From Flavobacterium psychrophilum (GTDB lineage: Bacteria > Bacteroidota > Bacteroidia > Flavobacteriales > Flavobacteriaceae), in assembly GCA_945860385.1 (NCBI GenBank), contig CAMAQD010000033.1, forward strand, positions 1 to 25,381: 25,381 nucleotides of DNA, given 5' to 3'. Below, one piece after another: positions 5,998 through 14,069 of this stretch; the stretch's first letter is position 1; every line of letters begins with the position of its first letter. The notes below the pieces were generated by a model. The model was not told where the DNA came from and made no database searches. It worked only from the letters and a program-made list of their open reading frames with translations. The position numbers and the translations under genes were made by a program.

Positions 5998-7092
5998 CTA
6001 AAATCGTCTTCCTTTCCATTCGTATTTCCCAAACAAGGAATACAAAGCCACGCTTACGCTAAAAAAAGGATACAACAAACAGCTTACTAAATAGAAATGT
6101 GTTTTGTTTTTTAAGAAAACACTCGTTTTATGAATTAAAACAAAGTCAACTGAAAATTTCACCAATACCAAAAAACACATCACAAAAAAGTTTCTATCCC
6201 CAAACAAGAAACTACAAACTACAAATAGGAAACTAACATTCCCCCCAAAAACAATTAACCCTAAACTCATCCCAAATTTACTTTGATACGAACCCGTTTT
6301 CGACGCCCAACGCACTCTTTGATAAAATAAAGATTTCCAGTCGTCCAAAGGTTTTGTGATAACAATGTTATTTTCAGATTTCAAATAATGAACTTTTTCA
6401 GGGAATTGAGCCGTAGCTTTTTGTAATAAAAAAACATCGTCGCCGCTGGCAATTCCATTATTTCCTTCAAAACCATCTAGTTCTCGAAAAAAAGATTTGG
6501 TGTAAGCAAAGTTTGCTCCATTGCACATAAACCCTTTTCCCAATCCAAAACTCCCGATAGTTGCGCCTTGCAAACTAGCTAAATCCAATTGCTGGAAATG
6601 ATGCAAAAATGAATTCTTGCAATCGTAAGAAACAGCGCCGGCAATCATTGAAACCTTATGCAATTGAATGTAATTGTCCAATGCCAAAAGCCAGTTTTCT
6701 TTAACTATGCAATCCGCATCAGTTGTGATAATCCAATCGTTTTTTACGATTTGAATTGCTGTTGCAATTGCATCTTTTTTTGGGGAATTCGAAACTCGAA
6801 TGTTATTTATGACCGAAACTTGAAACCTGAAACTTGAAACCTGACACTCTTCACTAGAAAAATCATCAACCAGAATAACTTCAAACAATTCCATCGGATA
6901 ATTCAATTTTAAAAAACTATCTAAAAGTTTGGGCAGATTTTCCGCTTCATTTCGAAAAGGAACTATAATCGAGAATTTGGTTTTTGGCTTCAAGCCAAGA
7001 TATTCAATAGAATTGACTTTGGTAAAACCATAAATCAAGGCCATTATCGTTGCGCAATAAATTAATATAATTATATATAAAACAAATATCAT
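5998..7092 (-). CDS. Family 2 glycosyltransferase, membrane-bound
   Basis: A 364-residue GT2 enzyme that would transfer a sugar from a nucleotide donor to a lipid or polysaccharide acceptor at the cytoplasmic face. Layout: N-terminal membrane segment (about residues 2-22), GT-A domain starting FSIIVPFRNEAENL (40-53), VDD at 75-77, DxD-type DAD at 125-127, SGDDVFL at 217-223, QxxRW-type QRVRW at 258-262, then hydrophobic C-terminal segments. The QxxRW motif suggests a processive or polyisoprenyl-linked type. Its ATG overlaps the stop of the upstream flippase-like gene (ATGA), so the two are coupled. Residues about 84-93 are encoded by a tandem repeat inserted in frame (see 6815-6842). Acceptor unknown. 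Confidence 0.9.
   Translation of the reverse strand: MIFVLYIIILIYCATIMALIYGFTKVNSIEYLGLKPKTKFSIIVPFRNEAENLPKLLDSFLKLNYPMELFEVILVDDFSSEECQVSSFRFQVSVINNIRVSNSPKKDAIATAIQIVKNDWIITTDADCIVKENWLLALDNYIQLHKVSMIAGAVSYDCKNSFLHHFQQLDLASLQGATIGSFGLGKGFMCNGANFAYTKSFFRELDGFEGNNGIASGDDVFLLQKATAQFPEKVHYLKSENNIVITKPLDDWKSLFYQRVRWASKTGSYQSKFGMSLGLIVFGGNVSFLFVVCSFLFGDRNFFVMCFLVLVKFSVDFVLIHKTSVFLKNKTHFYLVSCLLYPFFSVSVALYSLFGKYEWKGRRF
6815..6842. repeat. Tandem 14-bp repeat inside the glycosyltransferase gene
   Basis: GAAACTTGAAACCT occurs twice without a gap (6815-6828 and 6829-6842), with a degenerate GAAACTCGAA copy at 6791-6800. On the coding strand it reads as AGGTTTCAAGTTTC units and encodes QVSSFRFQVS, lying between the VDD motif and the next conserved segment. 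The unit looks like the AGGTTTCAAG repeats seen between genes in Flavobacterium, here kept in frame. Confidence 0.8.
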
Positions 7093-8033
7093 TGCGCTAT
7101 TTTAGTTTTGAAATTCATCACATAATAACTCCCAATAATTACAGGCAAAACTACATTCAAAAACCACATCAAGGTGCTTATGAAAACCACAATCCATTCG
7201 TTTACTCCCAAAATTCCAAAGAAATAAACTGCAACACTTCCCTTTACTGCAAAGTCCAAAAATTGGAAAGTAGGCAAAGAGGAAGCTAAAAAGTAAACAC
7301 TCGCAATGGTTGCCATTAAAGTGAAATATGGCAAATCCACATCAAATGCTAAGAACAAAAAGTAGTATTGATGCGAAAAAACCAAATAGCGACAAATGGC
7401 TAAGAAAATATTTTTCTGATGAATGGCTTTCGGGATTTCGTTTATTTTGTGAATCAACCTTTCGATGGAATAGCCTTTGATGCTTATTTTCTTCGAAAAA
7501 AATAAAATTCCAAACAGCAAAAAACAAATTCCAAATAGGATAAGTACTGTTTCTGAAGTGATGATATTGTAAGTGGAATTGAAATACAACAAACCAAATA
7601 GTCCAAAAACTACCGACAGAATCATTTGGATTCCGTTGCAAATTAAATTCAGAAAGATGACTTTTTTGGCTTTCGATTTTTCAAAAAACAATGCTTTTCC
7701 AGCATATTCGCCCACGCCGTTTGGAGTAAATAATCCTGCGGTCAGCGCGCCAAGTACTTGCTTGGTTGCTTCTGGTAAAGAAATCTTATGGAGATACAAA
7801 ACCAAATTCTGCCATTTCAAAATTTCGAAAAATCGATTCAAAACGCTCAAAAGCAAGAGGAAGGCAATCCCGCTTAGAGAATAATTTTTCCGGAATAATG
7901 CGAGGAACTTTTGCCAATCTAGCTTATCATTATTAGCAAGTTGATTGTAGATAAAATAAAACGCACCGCCTACAATCAAAAGTTTGATAAGAAATATAAG
8001 AAACCGTTTCGTTTTGGGAGAAATTGAAATCAT
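7089..8033 (-). CDS. Flippase-like membrane protein (LPG synthase TM domain family)
   Basis: A 314-residue polytopic protein resembling the lysylphosphatidylglycerol synthase transmembrane domain family (PF03706, formerly UPF0104). It has about eight hydrophobic segments: one near residues 11-28, further ones around 51-66, 129-152, 158-180 and 206-228, and a C-terminal group to about 308. The conserved segment LTAGLFTPNGVGEYAGKALFF at about 95-115 is typical. It lacks the cytosolic aminoacyl-transferase domain of MprF, so a flippase or glycolipid-related role is more likely than lipid lysylation. Its stop overlaps the start of the GT2 gene, so the two products probably act in one glycolipid or cell-surface glycan step. 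Confidence 0.8.
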   Translation of the reverse strand: MISISPKTKRFLIFLIKLLIVGGAFYFIYNQLANNDKLDWQKFLALFRKNYSLSGIAFLLLLSVLNRFFEILKWQNLVLYLHKISLPEATKQVLGALTAGLFTPNGVGEYAGKALFFEKSKAKKVIFLNLICNGIQMILSVVFGLFGLLYFNSTYNIITSETVLILFGICFLLFGILFFSKKISIKGYSIERLIHKINEIPKAIHQKNIFLAICRYLVFSHQYYFLFLAFDVDLPYFTLMATIASVYFLASSLPTFQFLDFAVKGSVAVYFFGILGVNEWIVVFISTLMWFLNVVLPVIIGSYYVMNFKTKIAQ

Positions 8034-8140
8034 AGTGGCAAAGTAACAAATTTAATTTTGCAAAAAGTATCGAATGATAATCCATTACCATTTATAAACC
8101 TAGGTAGTGTATACAATATAGGAATGTTTTAAAATAAAAT

Positions 8141-8191
8141 TTTGAAGTAGAAGCTACAAATGAATTAGATTTGTATAAAATAAGTTGTAGC
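8141..8191 (+). promoter_or_regulatory. Promoter of the esterase gene with overlapping inverted repeats
   Basis: TTTG at 8141-8144, a 21-base spacer, TAGATTTG at 8166-8173. Two competing hairpins overlap it: GCTACAA (8153-8159) with TTGTAGC (8185-8191), and ACAAAT (8156-8161) with ATTTGT (8169-8174). The second brackets the -7 box, so an operator role is plausible. Confidence 0.6.
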
Positions 8192-8232
8192 CGAGCTAAA
8201 AGTAGGCAAATGATAGTTTAAATAGTGTTTAT

Positions 8233-9174
8233 ATGAATAAAGTAAGTTGTGTAAAATTAGTTCTGATTCTTCTGTTTTTGTGTAATGCTTTTTCGGGTTT
8301 TTCTCAAAATCTAGAAATCCCTTTGTGGGAAAACATTCCTGGAGCTATTAAATCTGTTGATTATAAAGAAGAAATCACCAAGGATGATGATGGGGTAATA
8401 AAAGGGTTTAGCAAAGTTTCGCAACCCACATTGACTGTTTTTTTAGCGGATCAAAGTTCAAGCAACGGAACAGCTGTGATTATTTGCCCTGGAGGAGGAT
8501 ATTTGCATTTGGCAATCAATAAGGAGGGATATAAAATTGCAAAATGGTTCAATAGTTTTGGAATTTCAGCCTTTGTTTTGAAATACCGAATGCCGAACGA
8601 TTTGACTATGAAAGACAAAACTATTGGCCCCTTGCAAGACGCACAAGAGGCTTTAAGAATGGTTCGTCGCAACGCTTCAAAGTGGCATTTAGATCCCACT
8701 AAAATTGGAATTATGGGGTTTTCTGCAGGAGGGCATTTGGCGGCAACAGCATCTACCCATTATGAAGATAAAGTATATGATTCAAAAGATGAAGTGAGTG
8801 CTCGTCCCGATTTTTCTATCCTGATTTATCCAGTGATTTCGATGCAAGATGGAATTACACATAATGGTTCAAAAAAATATCTTTTAGGAGAAAATGTCAA
8901 TAGTGAAATGGCTGAGAGGTTTTCAAATGAAAAAAGGATTGACGACAAAACACCAAAAGCATTTATAGTTCACGCAACAGACGATAAGGTTGTTCCAGTT
9001 GAAAACAGCATCAATTATTATTTGGCATTAAAGCAACATAAAATTCCAGTTGAGATTCATATTTATGAAAATGGTGGGCATGGTTTTGGGTTAGGCATTC
9101 AAGAAACCAATATAAATTGGCCTAAAGCTTGTGAAAAATGGATGGCAGCCAATGGATATTTTCCCCAATTATAA
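8233..9174 (+). CDS. Secreted alpha/beta-hydrolase (esterase, BD-FAE/xylan-esterase-like)
   Basis: A 313-residue alpha/beta-hydrolase with an N-terminal export signal (about residues 1-25, cleavage likely after FSGFSQ). Oxyanion-hole segment CPGGGY at 85-90, nucleophile elbow GFSAGG with Ser164, acid Asp251 in HATDDKVVP, and His283 in GGHGFG. The GxSAGGHLA pattern plus the P-GGGY loop matches the secreted acetyl/feruloyl esterase-like group often found in Bacteroidota polysaccharide degradation, where it removes acyl groups from plant or algal glycans. No polysaccharide-utilisation genes lie next to it, so the substrate is not known. Confidence 0.85.
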   Translation: MNKVSCVKLVLILLFLCNAFSGFSQNLEIPLWENIPGAIKSVDYKEEITKDDDGVIKGFSKVSQPTLTVFLADQSSSNGTAVIICPGGGYLHLAINKEGYKIAKWFNSFGISAFVLKYRMPNDLTMKDKTIGPLQDAQEALRMVRRNASKWHLDPTKIGIMGFSAGGHLAATASTHYEDKVYDSKDEVSARPDFSILIYPVISMQDGITHNGSKKYLLGENVNSEMAERFSNEKRIDDKTPKAFIVHATDDKVVPVENSINYYLALKQHKIPVEIHIYENGGHGFGLGIQETNINWPKACEKWMAANGYFPQL

Positions 9175-9244
9175 TGAATTAAAAAGTTATAATTTAAAAG
9201 ATTATAAACAATTCTTTAAGTAAAACATTTTGCAGTAAATATTT

Positions 9245-9799
9245 ATGTCAAACGAACGTATCATATTAGGAATTGACCCAGGGACCACCATTATGGGTTT
9301 TGGTTTGATAAGAGTAGTGGGGAAAAATATGCAATTTATTCAACTTAACGAATTGCAATTGTCCAAATACGACAATCACTACCAAAAACTGAAAATCATT
9401 TTCGAACGCACTATCGAGTTAATTGACACTCACAATCCTGACGAAATTGCGATTGAAGCCCCTTTCTTTGGCAAAAATGTACAATCGATGTTAAAACTCG
9501 GAAGAGCACAAGGTGTGGCAATGGCAGCAGGACTTTCGAGAGATATTCCCATCACCGAATACGAACCCAAAAAAATAAAAATGGCCATTACCGGAAACGG
9601 AAATGCCAGCAAAGAACAAGTTGCTAAAATGCTCCAACAATTATTAGGCTTAAAAGAATTACCCAAAAACCTAGACTCTACCGATGGATTAGCGGCCGCG
9701 GTTTGTCATTTTTTCAATTCTGGAAAAGTGGTTGGCGCCAAAAGTTATACGGGTTGGGACGCTTTTGTGAAGCAGAACGAAGAACGAGTAAAAAAATGA
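9245..9799 (+). CDS. ruvC: Crossover junction endodeoxyribonuclease RuvC
   Basis: RuvC Holliday-junction resolvase, which nicks four-way junctions symmetrically with RuvAB. The 184-residue product starts with the RNase H-like strand ILGIDPGTT (catalytic Asp11), has the second acid Glu71 in AIEAPFF, and the C-terminal acids Asp144 and Asp147 in [13 protein letters not shown], so all four positions are present. Its TGA overlaps the start of hemW (ATGA at 9796-9799), so the pair is translated together. Confidence 0.96.
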   Translation: MSNERIILGIDPGTTIMGFGLIRVVGKNMQFIQLNELQLSKYDNHYQKLKIIFERTIELIDTHNPDEIAIEAPFFGKNVQSMLKLGRAQGVAMAAGLSRDIPITEYEPKKIKMAITGNGNASKEQVAKMLQQLLGLKELPKNLDSTDGLAAAVCHFFNSGKVVGAKSYTGWDAFVKQNEERVKK

Positions 9800-10929
9800 G
9801 CGGAATCTATATCCATATCCCTTTTTGCAAACAAGCTTGCCATTATTGTGATTTTCATTTTTCGACTTCAATTAAGAAGAAAGACGAGATGGTTTTGGCT
9901 TTAGCCAAAGAAATTCAAATGCGAAAAACTGAGTTTAAAGATGAGGTTGTGGAAACCATTTATTTTGGAGGAGGAACGCCAAGCAGATTGACCATTGCAG
10001 ATTTGAAATTACAATTGGATTTGATTTATAAAAACTATAAAGTGGTTGAGAATCCCGAAATTACGCTCGAAGCCAACCCGGATGATTTATCCGAAGATTA
10101 TTTAATCGAACTTTCAAACATAGGAATTAATAGATTAAGCATCGGAATTCAATCTTTTTTTGAAGATGATTTAACGATGATGAATCGTGCTCACAATTCG
10201 GCGGAAGCTATAGAATGTCTCAAAGAAGCAACAAAATATTTCGATAATATTTCCCTTGATTTGATTTATGGAATTCCAGGAATGAGTAATGAAAAGTGGA
10301 AACAAAATATCGATACAGCTTTGTCATTTGGCATTCCACACATTTCGAGTTATGCCTTGACGGTCGAACCTAAAACGGCTTTGAATAAACTCATTCAAAC
10401 CGGAACAATTGCTAAACCCGATGACGAAGTTGCCGAGGAACATTTTCAGATTTTGGTCAAAACCCTTGAAAAAAATGATTTTATTCATTATGAATTGTCG
10501 AATTTTGGAAAAGAAAACTATTTTTCGAAAAATAATTCGGCCTATTGGTTGGGGAAAAAATATATTGGAATTGGACCTTCGGCGCACAGTTATGATGGGA
10601 TTTCCAGGAGTTGGAATGTTTCGAATAATGCGATTTATTTAAAATCATTAGCCGAAAATAAATTGCCTAACGAAATTGAAATTTTAACCAAAACCGATCG
10701 TTATAACGAATATATTATGACCGGTTTACGAACGATTTGGGGCGTTTCTTTGGATAGAATTGTGGATGAATTTGGAACAGATTATTCAGGCTATTTGCAA
10801 AAGCAATCCCAGAAATTTATTGATGATGGATTCCTTTTTATTGAAAACAACATTTTGAAATCAAGCTCTAAAGGAAAATTTTTGACGGATGGAATTGCCA
10901 GTGATTTGTTTTACTTAAATTTGAAATAA
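9796..10929 (+). CDS. hemW: Radical SAM heme chaperone HemW
   Basis: HemW, long annotated as an oxygen-independent coproporphyrinogen oxidase-like protein and now regarded as a heme chaperone. The 377-residue product has the radical SAM cluster motif C11-x3-C15-x2-C18 in [14 protein letters not shown], the FGGGTPS motif at 57-63, the NPDDL segment and SIGIQSF. The start at 9796 is chosen over an in-frame ATG at 9703 because it begins with the family start [10 protein letters not shown] and overlaps the ruvC stop by four bases. Confidence 0.93.
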   Translation: MSGIYIHIPFCKQACHYCDFHFSTSIKKKDEMVLALAKEIQMRKTEFKDEVVETIYFGGGTPSRLTIADLKLQLDLIYKNYKVVENPEITLEANPDDLSEDYLIELSNIGINRLSIGIQSFFEDDLTMMNRAHNSAEAIECLKEATKYFDNISLDLIYGIPGMSNEKWKQNIDTALSFGIPHISSYALTVEPKTALNKLIQTGTIAKPDDEVAEEHFQILVKTLEKNDFIHYELSNFGKENYFSKNNSAYWLGKKYIGIGPSAHSYDGISRSWNVSNNAIYLKSLAENKLPNEIEILTKTDRYNEYIMTGLRTIWGVSLDRIVDEFGTDYSGYLQKQSQKFIDDGFLFIENNILKSSSKGKFLTDGIASDLFYLNLK

Positions 10930-10935
10930 AAATAT

Positions 10936-11337
10936 ATGATAACCGTTTCAACCGATAAAACTAAACTCGATGTTCCTTTTATTCAAGATTTTTTGAAGGA
11001 CATTTATTGGGCAGCTGGAAGAACCATTGACGAGGTGCAAACCACTATTGACAGTTCGTTTTGTTTCGGAATTTATATGAATGAGGTACAAATTGGGTTT
11101 GCCAGAGTGGTTACAGATTATGTGGTTTTCGCCTATTTGATGGATGTTTTTATTGCCAAAGAACATCGTGGAAATGGCTATTCTTCCATTTTAATTTCGG
11201 CGATGATAAATGAACCTGTTTTGAAAAACATTAAAATATGGCGATTGGCCACTTCGGATGCTCATTTTTTATATGAAAAATTTGGTTTTAAGGTATTGGA
11301 ACATCCCGAAAAAATGATGGAAAAAGTACTATTATGA
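10936..11337 (+). CDS. GNAT family N-acetyltransferase
   Basis: A 133-residue single-domain GNAT protein, transferring an acetyl group from acetyl-CoA to an unknown amine. Motif A is MDVFIAKEHRGNGYSSILIS at about residues 69-88, with the Arg-Gly-Asn-Gly-Tyr pyrophosphate loop. The C-terminal FLYEKFGFK motif at about 112-120 is the usual motif B. It starts six bases after hemW and overlaps the next gene by four bases, so it is part of the ruvC-hemW run. Confidence 0.88.
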   Translation: MITVSTDKTKLDVPFIQDFLKDIYWAAGRTIDEVQTTIDSSFCFGIYMNEVQIGFARVVTDYVVFAYLMDVFIAKEHRGNGYSSILISAMINEPVLKNIKIWRLATSDAHFLYEKFGFKVLEHPEKMMEKVLL

Positions 11338-11705
11338 ATCTAGAAACGTATTACGAATATTGCCTTTCTAAAAAAGGTGTAACCGAACATTTTCCTTTCG
11401 ATCAAGATACTTTGGTTTTTAAAGTGGGCGGAAAAATGTTTGCGCTTTCGTCTTTATTGCAATGGGAAAAAGGCGAGCCATCGGTCAATTTGAAATGCGA
11501 TCCCGATTATGCACTTGAGTTAAGAGCTCAATATGGTGATGTCCAGCCAGCCTTTCATATGAGCAAAGTGCATTGGAACACTGTCATCATAAACAGTGAA
11601 GTGCCGGATAAATTTGTTAAAGAATTGATTGATGATTCCTATGAATTGGTTTTCAAAAGTTTAACAAAAAAATCACAAAATGAAATTATTGATTTAGAAA
11701 ATTAG
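11334..11705 (+). CDS. MmcQ/YjbR family protein
   Basis: A 123-residue protein of the MmcQ/YjbR family, small CyaY-like-fold proteins of the DNA-binding type whose role is unclear. Family features are the N-terminal EHFPFDQDTLVFKVGGKMFAL stretch split around residues 18-38, the LKCDP motif at about 53-57 and the HMSKVHWNTV segment at about 75-84. It overlaps the GNAT gene by ATGA and is the last member of this operon before a new promoter. Confidence 0.87.
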   Translation: MNLETYYEYCLSKKGVTEHFPFDQDTLVFKVGGKMFALSSLLQWEKGEPSVNLKCDPDYALELRAQYGDVQPAFHMSKVHWNTVIINSEVPDKFVKELIDDSYELVFKSLTKKSQNEIIDLEN

Positions 11706-11717
11706 GCATTACTTTTG
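11687..11717 (+). promoter_or_regulatory. Promoter of the PH-like/SHOCT gene
   Basis: TATTG at 11687-11691, an 18-base spacer, TACTTTTG at 11710-11717. It overlaps the end of the preceding gene and supports a start at 11757 rather than at the TTG at 11715. Confidence 0.6.
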
Positions 11718-11756
11718 CTAAAAATTTCAGAGAACAATTCAAATATTATACTTACT

Positions 11757-12443
11757 ATGATTGATAATCTTAAAAAATTCCTAAACGAAGAACAAGACCC
11801 AAAAGCCATTGAAAAAATCACTTCAAAACTGAATGATTTATTAATGAAAAATGAGGAAATAGGATATATCGCCGTTCAAAAAAAACCTGCTATTACCGTT
11901 TTTCCTGACAGCATCGTTGTGACCAATAAAAGGATTATCATTTGTCAGCCCAAAAACATGGGGCTTTCGATGAATTTTACCGATTTTACTTGGGATGAAG
12001 TGGAAGGAACTTTTATGAAAGAAAATATTTTGGGTTCTGAATTTTCGTTTTCGACCAAAACACAAATTCAGGTTTCAATTGATTATATTCCAAAAATTCA
12101 GGCTAGAAAGATTTCTACTTATGCCAAAGAACAATTGGATCTATTAAAAAATCCTGTAGTTGCCGAAGAAGCAAATGTTCAAGTTCCAGAATTTATTCAA
12201 GAGGAAATAGAAGAAGTAGAAACGGAAGAAGTAGTAAATTATGCTGAAATAATGCCGGCAGTTTCTAATTATGCAGAACCTATTGCTGAAAATCCAGCAA
12301 CTTCAACTGAAAAGTTATCGAACGAATTAACACAAGACGAGCTTTTTGCGAAGCTTCAAAACTACAAGAAACTCCTCGATAATGGACTGATTTTACAAGG
12401 CGAATATGACGCTTTCAAAAAGGAGATTTTGAGTTATATGTAA
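11757..12443 (+). CDS. PH-like domain protein with C-terminal SHOCT motif
   Basis: A 228-residue soluble protein. The first part (about residues 30-125) looks like a bacterial PH-like domain: a run of strands AVQKKPAITVFPDSIVVTNK broken by ...RIIICQ and ...TWDEVEGTF. The middle is Glu/Ala-rich and probably unstructured. The C-terminal 38 residues (LTQDELFAKLQNYKKLLDNG, then LILQGEYDAFKKEIL) are a SHOCT motif, a short oligomerisation helix pair found at protein ends. ATG 11757 is preferred over the upstream TTG because a promoter covers the TTG. Function unknown. Confidence 0.78.
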   Translation: MIDNLKKFLNEEQDPKAIEKITSKLNDLLMKNEEIGYIAVQKKPAITVFPDSIVVTNKRIIICQPKNMGLSMNFTDFTWDEVEGTFMKENILGSEFSFSTKTQIQVSIDYIPKIQARKISTYAKEQLDLLKNPVVAEEANVQVPEFIQEEIEEVETEEVVNYAEIMPAVSNYAEPIAENPATSTEKLSNELTQDELFAKLQNYKKLLDNGLILQGEYDAFKKEILSYM

Positions 12444-12464
12444 ATATCTTAATTTATCGTTAGT

Positions 12465-12501
12465 AGCCCCGACAGATTTCTATTTGTCGGGGCTGTTTTT
12501 T
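12465..12501 (+). terminator. Terminator after the SHOCT-protein gene
   Basis: A perfect 10-bp GC-rich stem AGCCCCGACA/TGTCGGGGCT (12465-12474/12485-12494), extendable by three further pairs, and TTTTTT at 12496-12501. Confidence 0.93.
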
Positions 12502-12517
12502 ATAAACATTTTAATTA

Positions 12518-12564
12518 TATGACAATTATCATAGTATAGAAAGTGAAGGAATGTTAAATTTAAC
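12518..12564. promoter_or_regulatory. Two palindromes upstream of the FadL-type gene
   Basis: TATGACAATTATCATA at 12518-12533 is a 16-base palindrome with one mismatched pair (TGA-N6-TCA type). GTTAAATTTAAC at 12553-12564 is a perfect 12-base palindrome. They lie 85-130 bases before the FadL start. Operators for a dimeric regulator are a plausible reading; no clear -33/-7 pair was found. Confidence 0.4.
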
Positions 12565-12648
12565 CTATTAAATCTGATGTTTTTCTCTCAACATGGGATA
12601 GACTTGATTTTTTAAAGGAACTAAATTTATAATTAATACTTTTTAAAC

Positions 12649-14004
12649 ATGAAAAAAATTATTTTACAATTTGGATTAGTACTTTTTTCGACTTTTGCTT
12701 TTTCGCAAGCAGGTCACATTATGCAGGGCGTTGGAGCTTTTAATATGTCTATGGGAGGTGCATCTACAGCTCAACCGCTTGACATTTCTGGAGCATTGCA
12801 ATGGAATCCTGCTTCAATTTCAGCATTCAATGACAAAATCATAAAATTAGATGCGGGCTTGTTCTTTTCTTCCCCAGAATTGAGTTCTAGTTTGTCAGCA
12901 GGAATGATGGGTGCGGGTTCTCCTGCGGTTTCGGGTGTTACAAAAGATGCAAGGGATCCTTCAATAATGCCGGCTTTAGCGATGGTTTGGGGGAAAGAAG
13001 GTTGCAAACATACATTTGGAGTTTCTGCTTTCGGAATCAGTGGATTTGGAGTTACTTTTCCAGAAGAATTAAATCAACCCATGAGTGCTAGTTTTAATCC
13101 ATCATTGAATTCAAATCCTATTAATTATCCTCAGCAAGCTGGCGGTTTTGGCAGAATTAAATCTGATTATATGTTGTTGCAAATAGGCCTAACTTGGGCT
13201 TATGAAATAACTGATAAACTTTCTGTGGGTGTTGAACCAACTTTCAATTATGGAACTTTGCAATTAATGCCAAATCCAACTGCAAATCCATCGGCAGCGG
13301 GTTATCCTCATACCGATAAAGCATCAACTTCTGGTTTTGGAGCACAATTTGGTTTGTATTTTGATTCAAAAGTTGGATTCAAAGCCGGAGTTTCTTACAA
13401 AACAACTCAAAATTTGAGTGAAATGAAATTTGAAAATATATATTTGGACAATTCTAAAGGAACTAATAAATTTGATATGGATTATCCTGCAATACTTTCT
13501 TTTGGTTTAGGATATTCAAAAAGCGATTTCGATCTTGCCCTTGATTATAGAATGGTAGATTATAAAAATACTAATGGTTTCTCTGAAACTGGTTGGACAG
13601 AAACCGCTTCTGTAAAAGGTTTTGGTTGGGATAATGTTTCCATTTTATCAGCAGGTCTTCAATACAAAGGAATTAAAAATCTTCCATTGCGTGTAGGATA
13701 TACTTATAGCTCAAATCCTATTGGTAGTGATGTTGCCTTCTTTAATATTCCTGCAACAGCTATTATCAAAAATGCTTTTCAGTTTGGATTTAGTTATGCA
13801 GCAACAAATAATATTTCTTTAGATGCAGTGTATCACCATGGAGCTAGCGACGGAAAAACTTCTGGACAAATGCTCAATCCAATGATGGTTTCAGAGGCAA
13901 ATCCTTATGGAGCAGTACCTGGAACAACTGTGGGTTATGAAATGACAACCGATTTAGTGATGATTGGAATTTCATATAAATTTGACAAAAAAGAAGTAAA
14001 ATAA
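12649..14004 (+). CDS. OmpP1/FadL/TodX family outer-membrane transporter
   Basis: A 451-residue outer-membrane beta-barrel of the FadL group, which passes hydrophobic molecules such as long-chain fatty acids or aromatics. It has an export signal (residues 1-19, cleavage after FAFSQ), the family N-terminal hatch with MSMGGASTAQ at about 34-43 and the NPAS motif at about 54-57 that lies in the plug. Alternating strands rich in Gly and aromatics follow, and the last strand ends MIGISYKFDKKEVK. A single gene with a terminator on each side. The substrate cannot be told from sequence. Confidence 0.92.
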   Translation: MKKIILQFGLVLFSTFAFSQAGHIMQGVGAFNMSMGGASTAQPLDISGALQWNPASISAFNDKIIKLDAGLFFSSPELSSSLSAGMMGAGSPAVSGVTKDARDPSIMPALAMVWGKEGCKHTFGVSAFGISGFGVTFPEELNQPMSASFNPSLNSNPINYPQQAGGFGRIKSDYMLLQIGLTWAYEITDKLSVGVEPTFNYGTLQLMPNPTANPSAAGYPHTDKASTSGFGAQFGLYFDSKVGFKAGVSYKTTQNLSEMKFENIYLDNSKGTNKFDMDYPAILSFGLGYSKSDFDLALDYRMVDYKNTNGFSETGWTETASVKGFGWDNVSILSAGLQYKGIKNLPLRVGYTYSSNPIGSDVAFFNIPATAIIKNAFQFGFSYAATNNISLDAVYHHGASDGKTSGQMLNPMMVSEANPYGAVPGTTVGYEMTTDLVMIGISYKFDKKEVK

Positions 14005-14023
14005 TTTGATTTTTAAAGTTTAA

Positions 14024-14056
14024 AAAAAGCGGTTTCTAATTCAGGAACCGCTTTTT
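14024..14056. terminator. Bidirectional terminator between FadL-type and DUF4407 genes
   Basis: AAAAAGCGGTTTC (14024-14036) pairs with GGAACCGCTTTTT (14044-14056), one T-G wobble. The T run on the plus strand is matched by an A run before the stem, so it also works for the convergent DUF4407 gene. Confidence 0.9.
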
Positions 14057-14069
14057 ATTTTGGATAAAA

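Noticed and set aside
7573..7884. Plus-strand ORF inside the flippase-like gene
   Set aside because: Frame shadow of a well-supported minus-strand gene, with no domain.
9703..9795. Upstream start for hemW adding 31 residues
   Set aside because: The extra part is the overlapping ruvC frame; the ATGA overlap and the family N-terminus fix the start at 9796.
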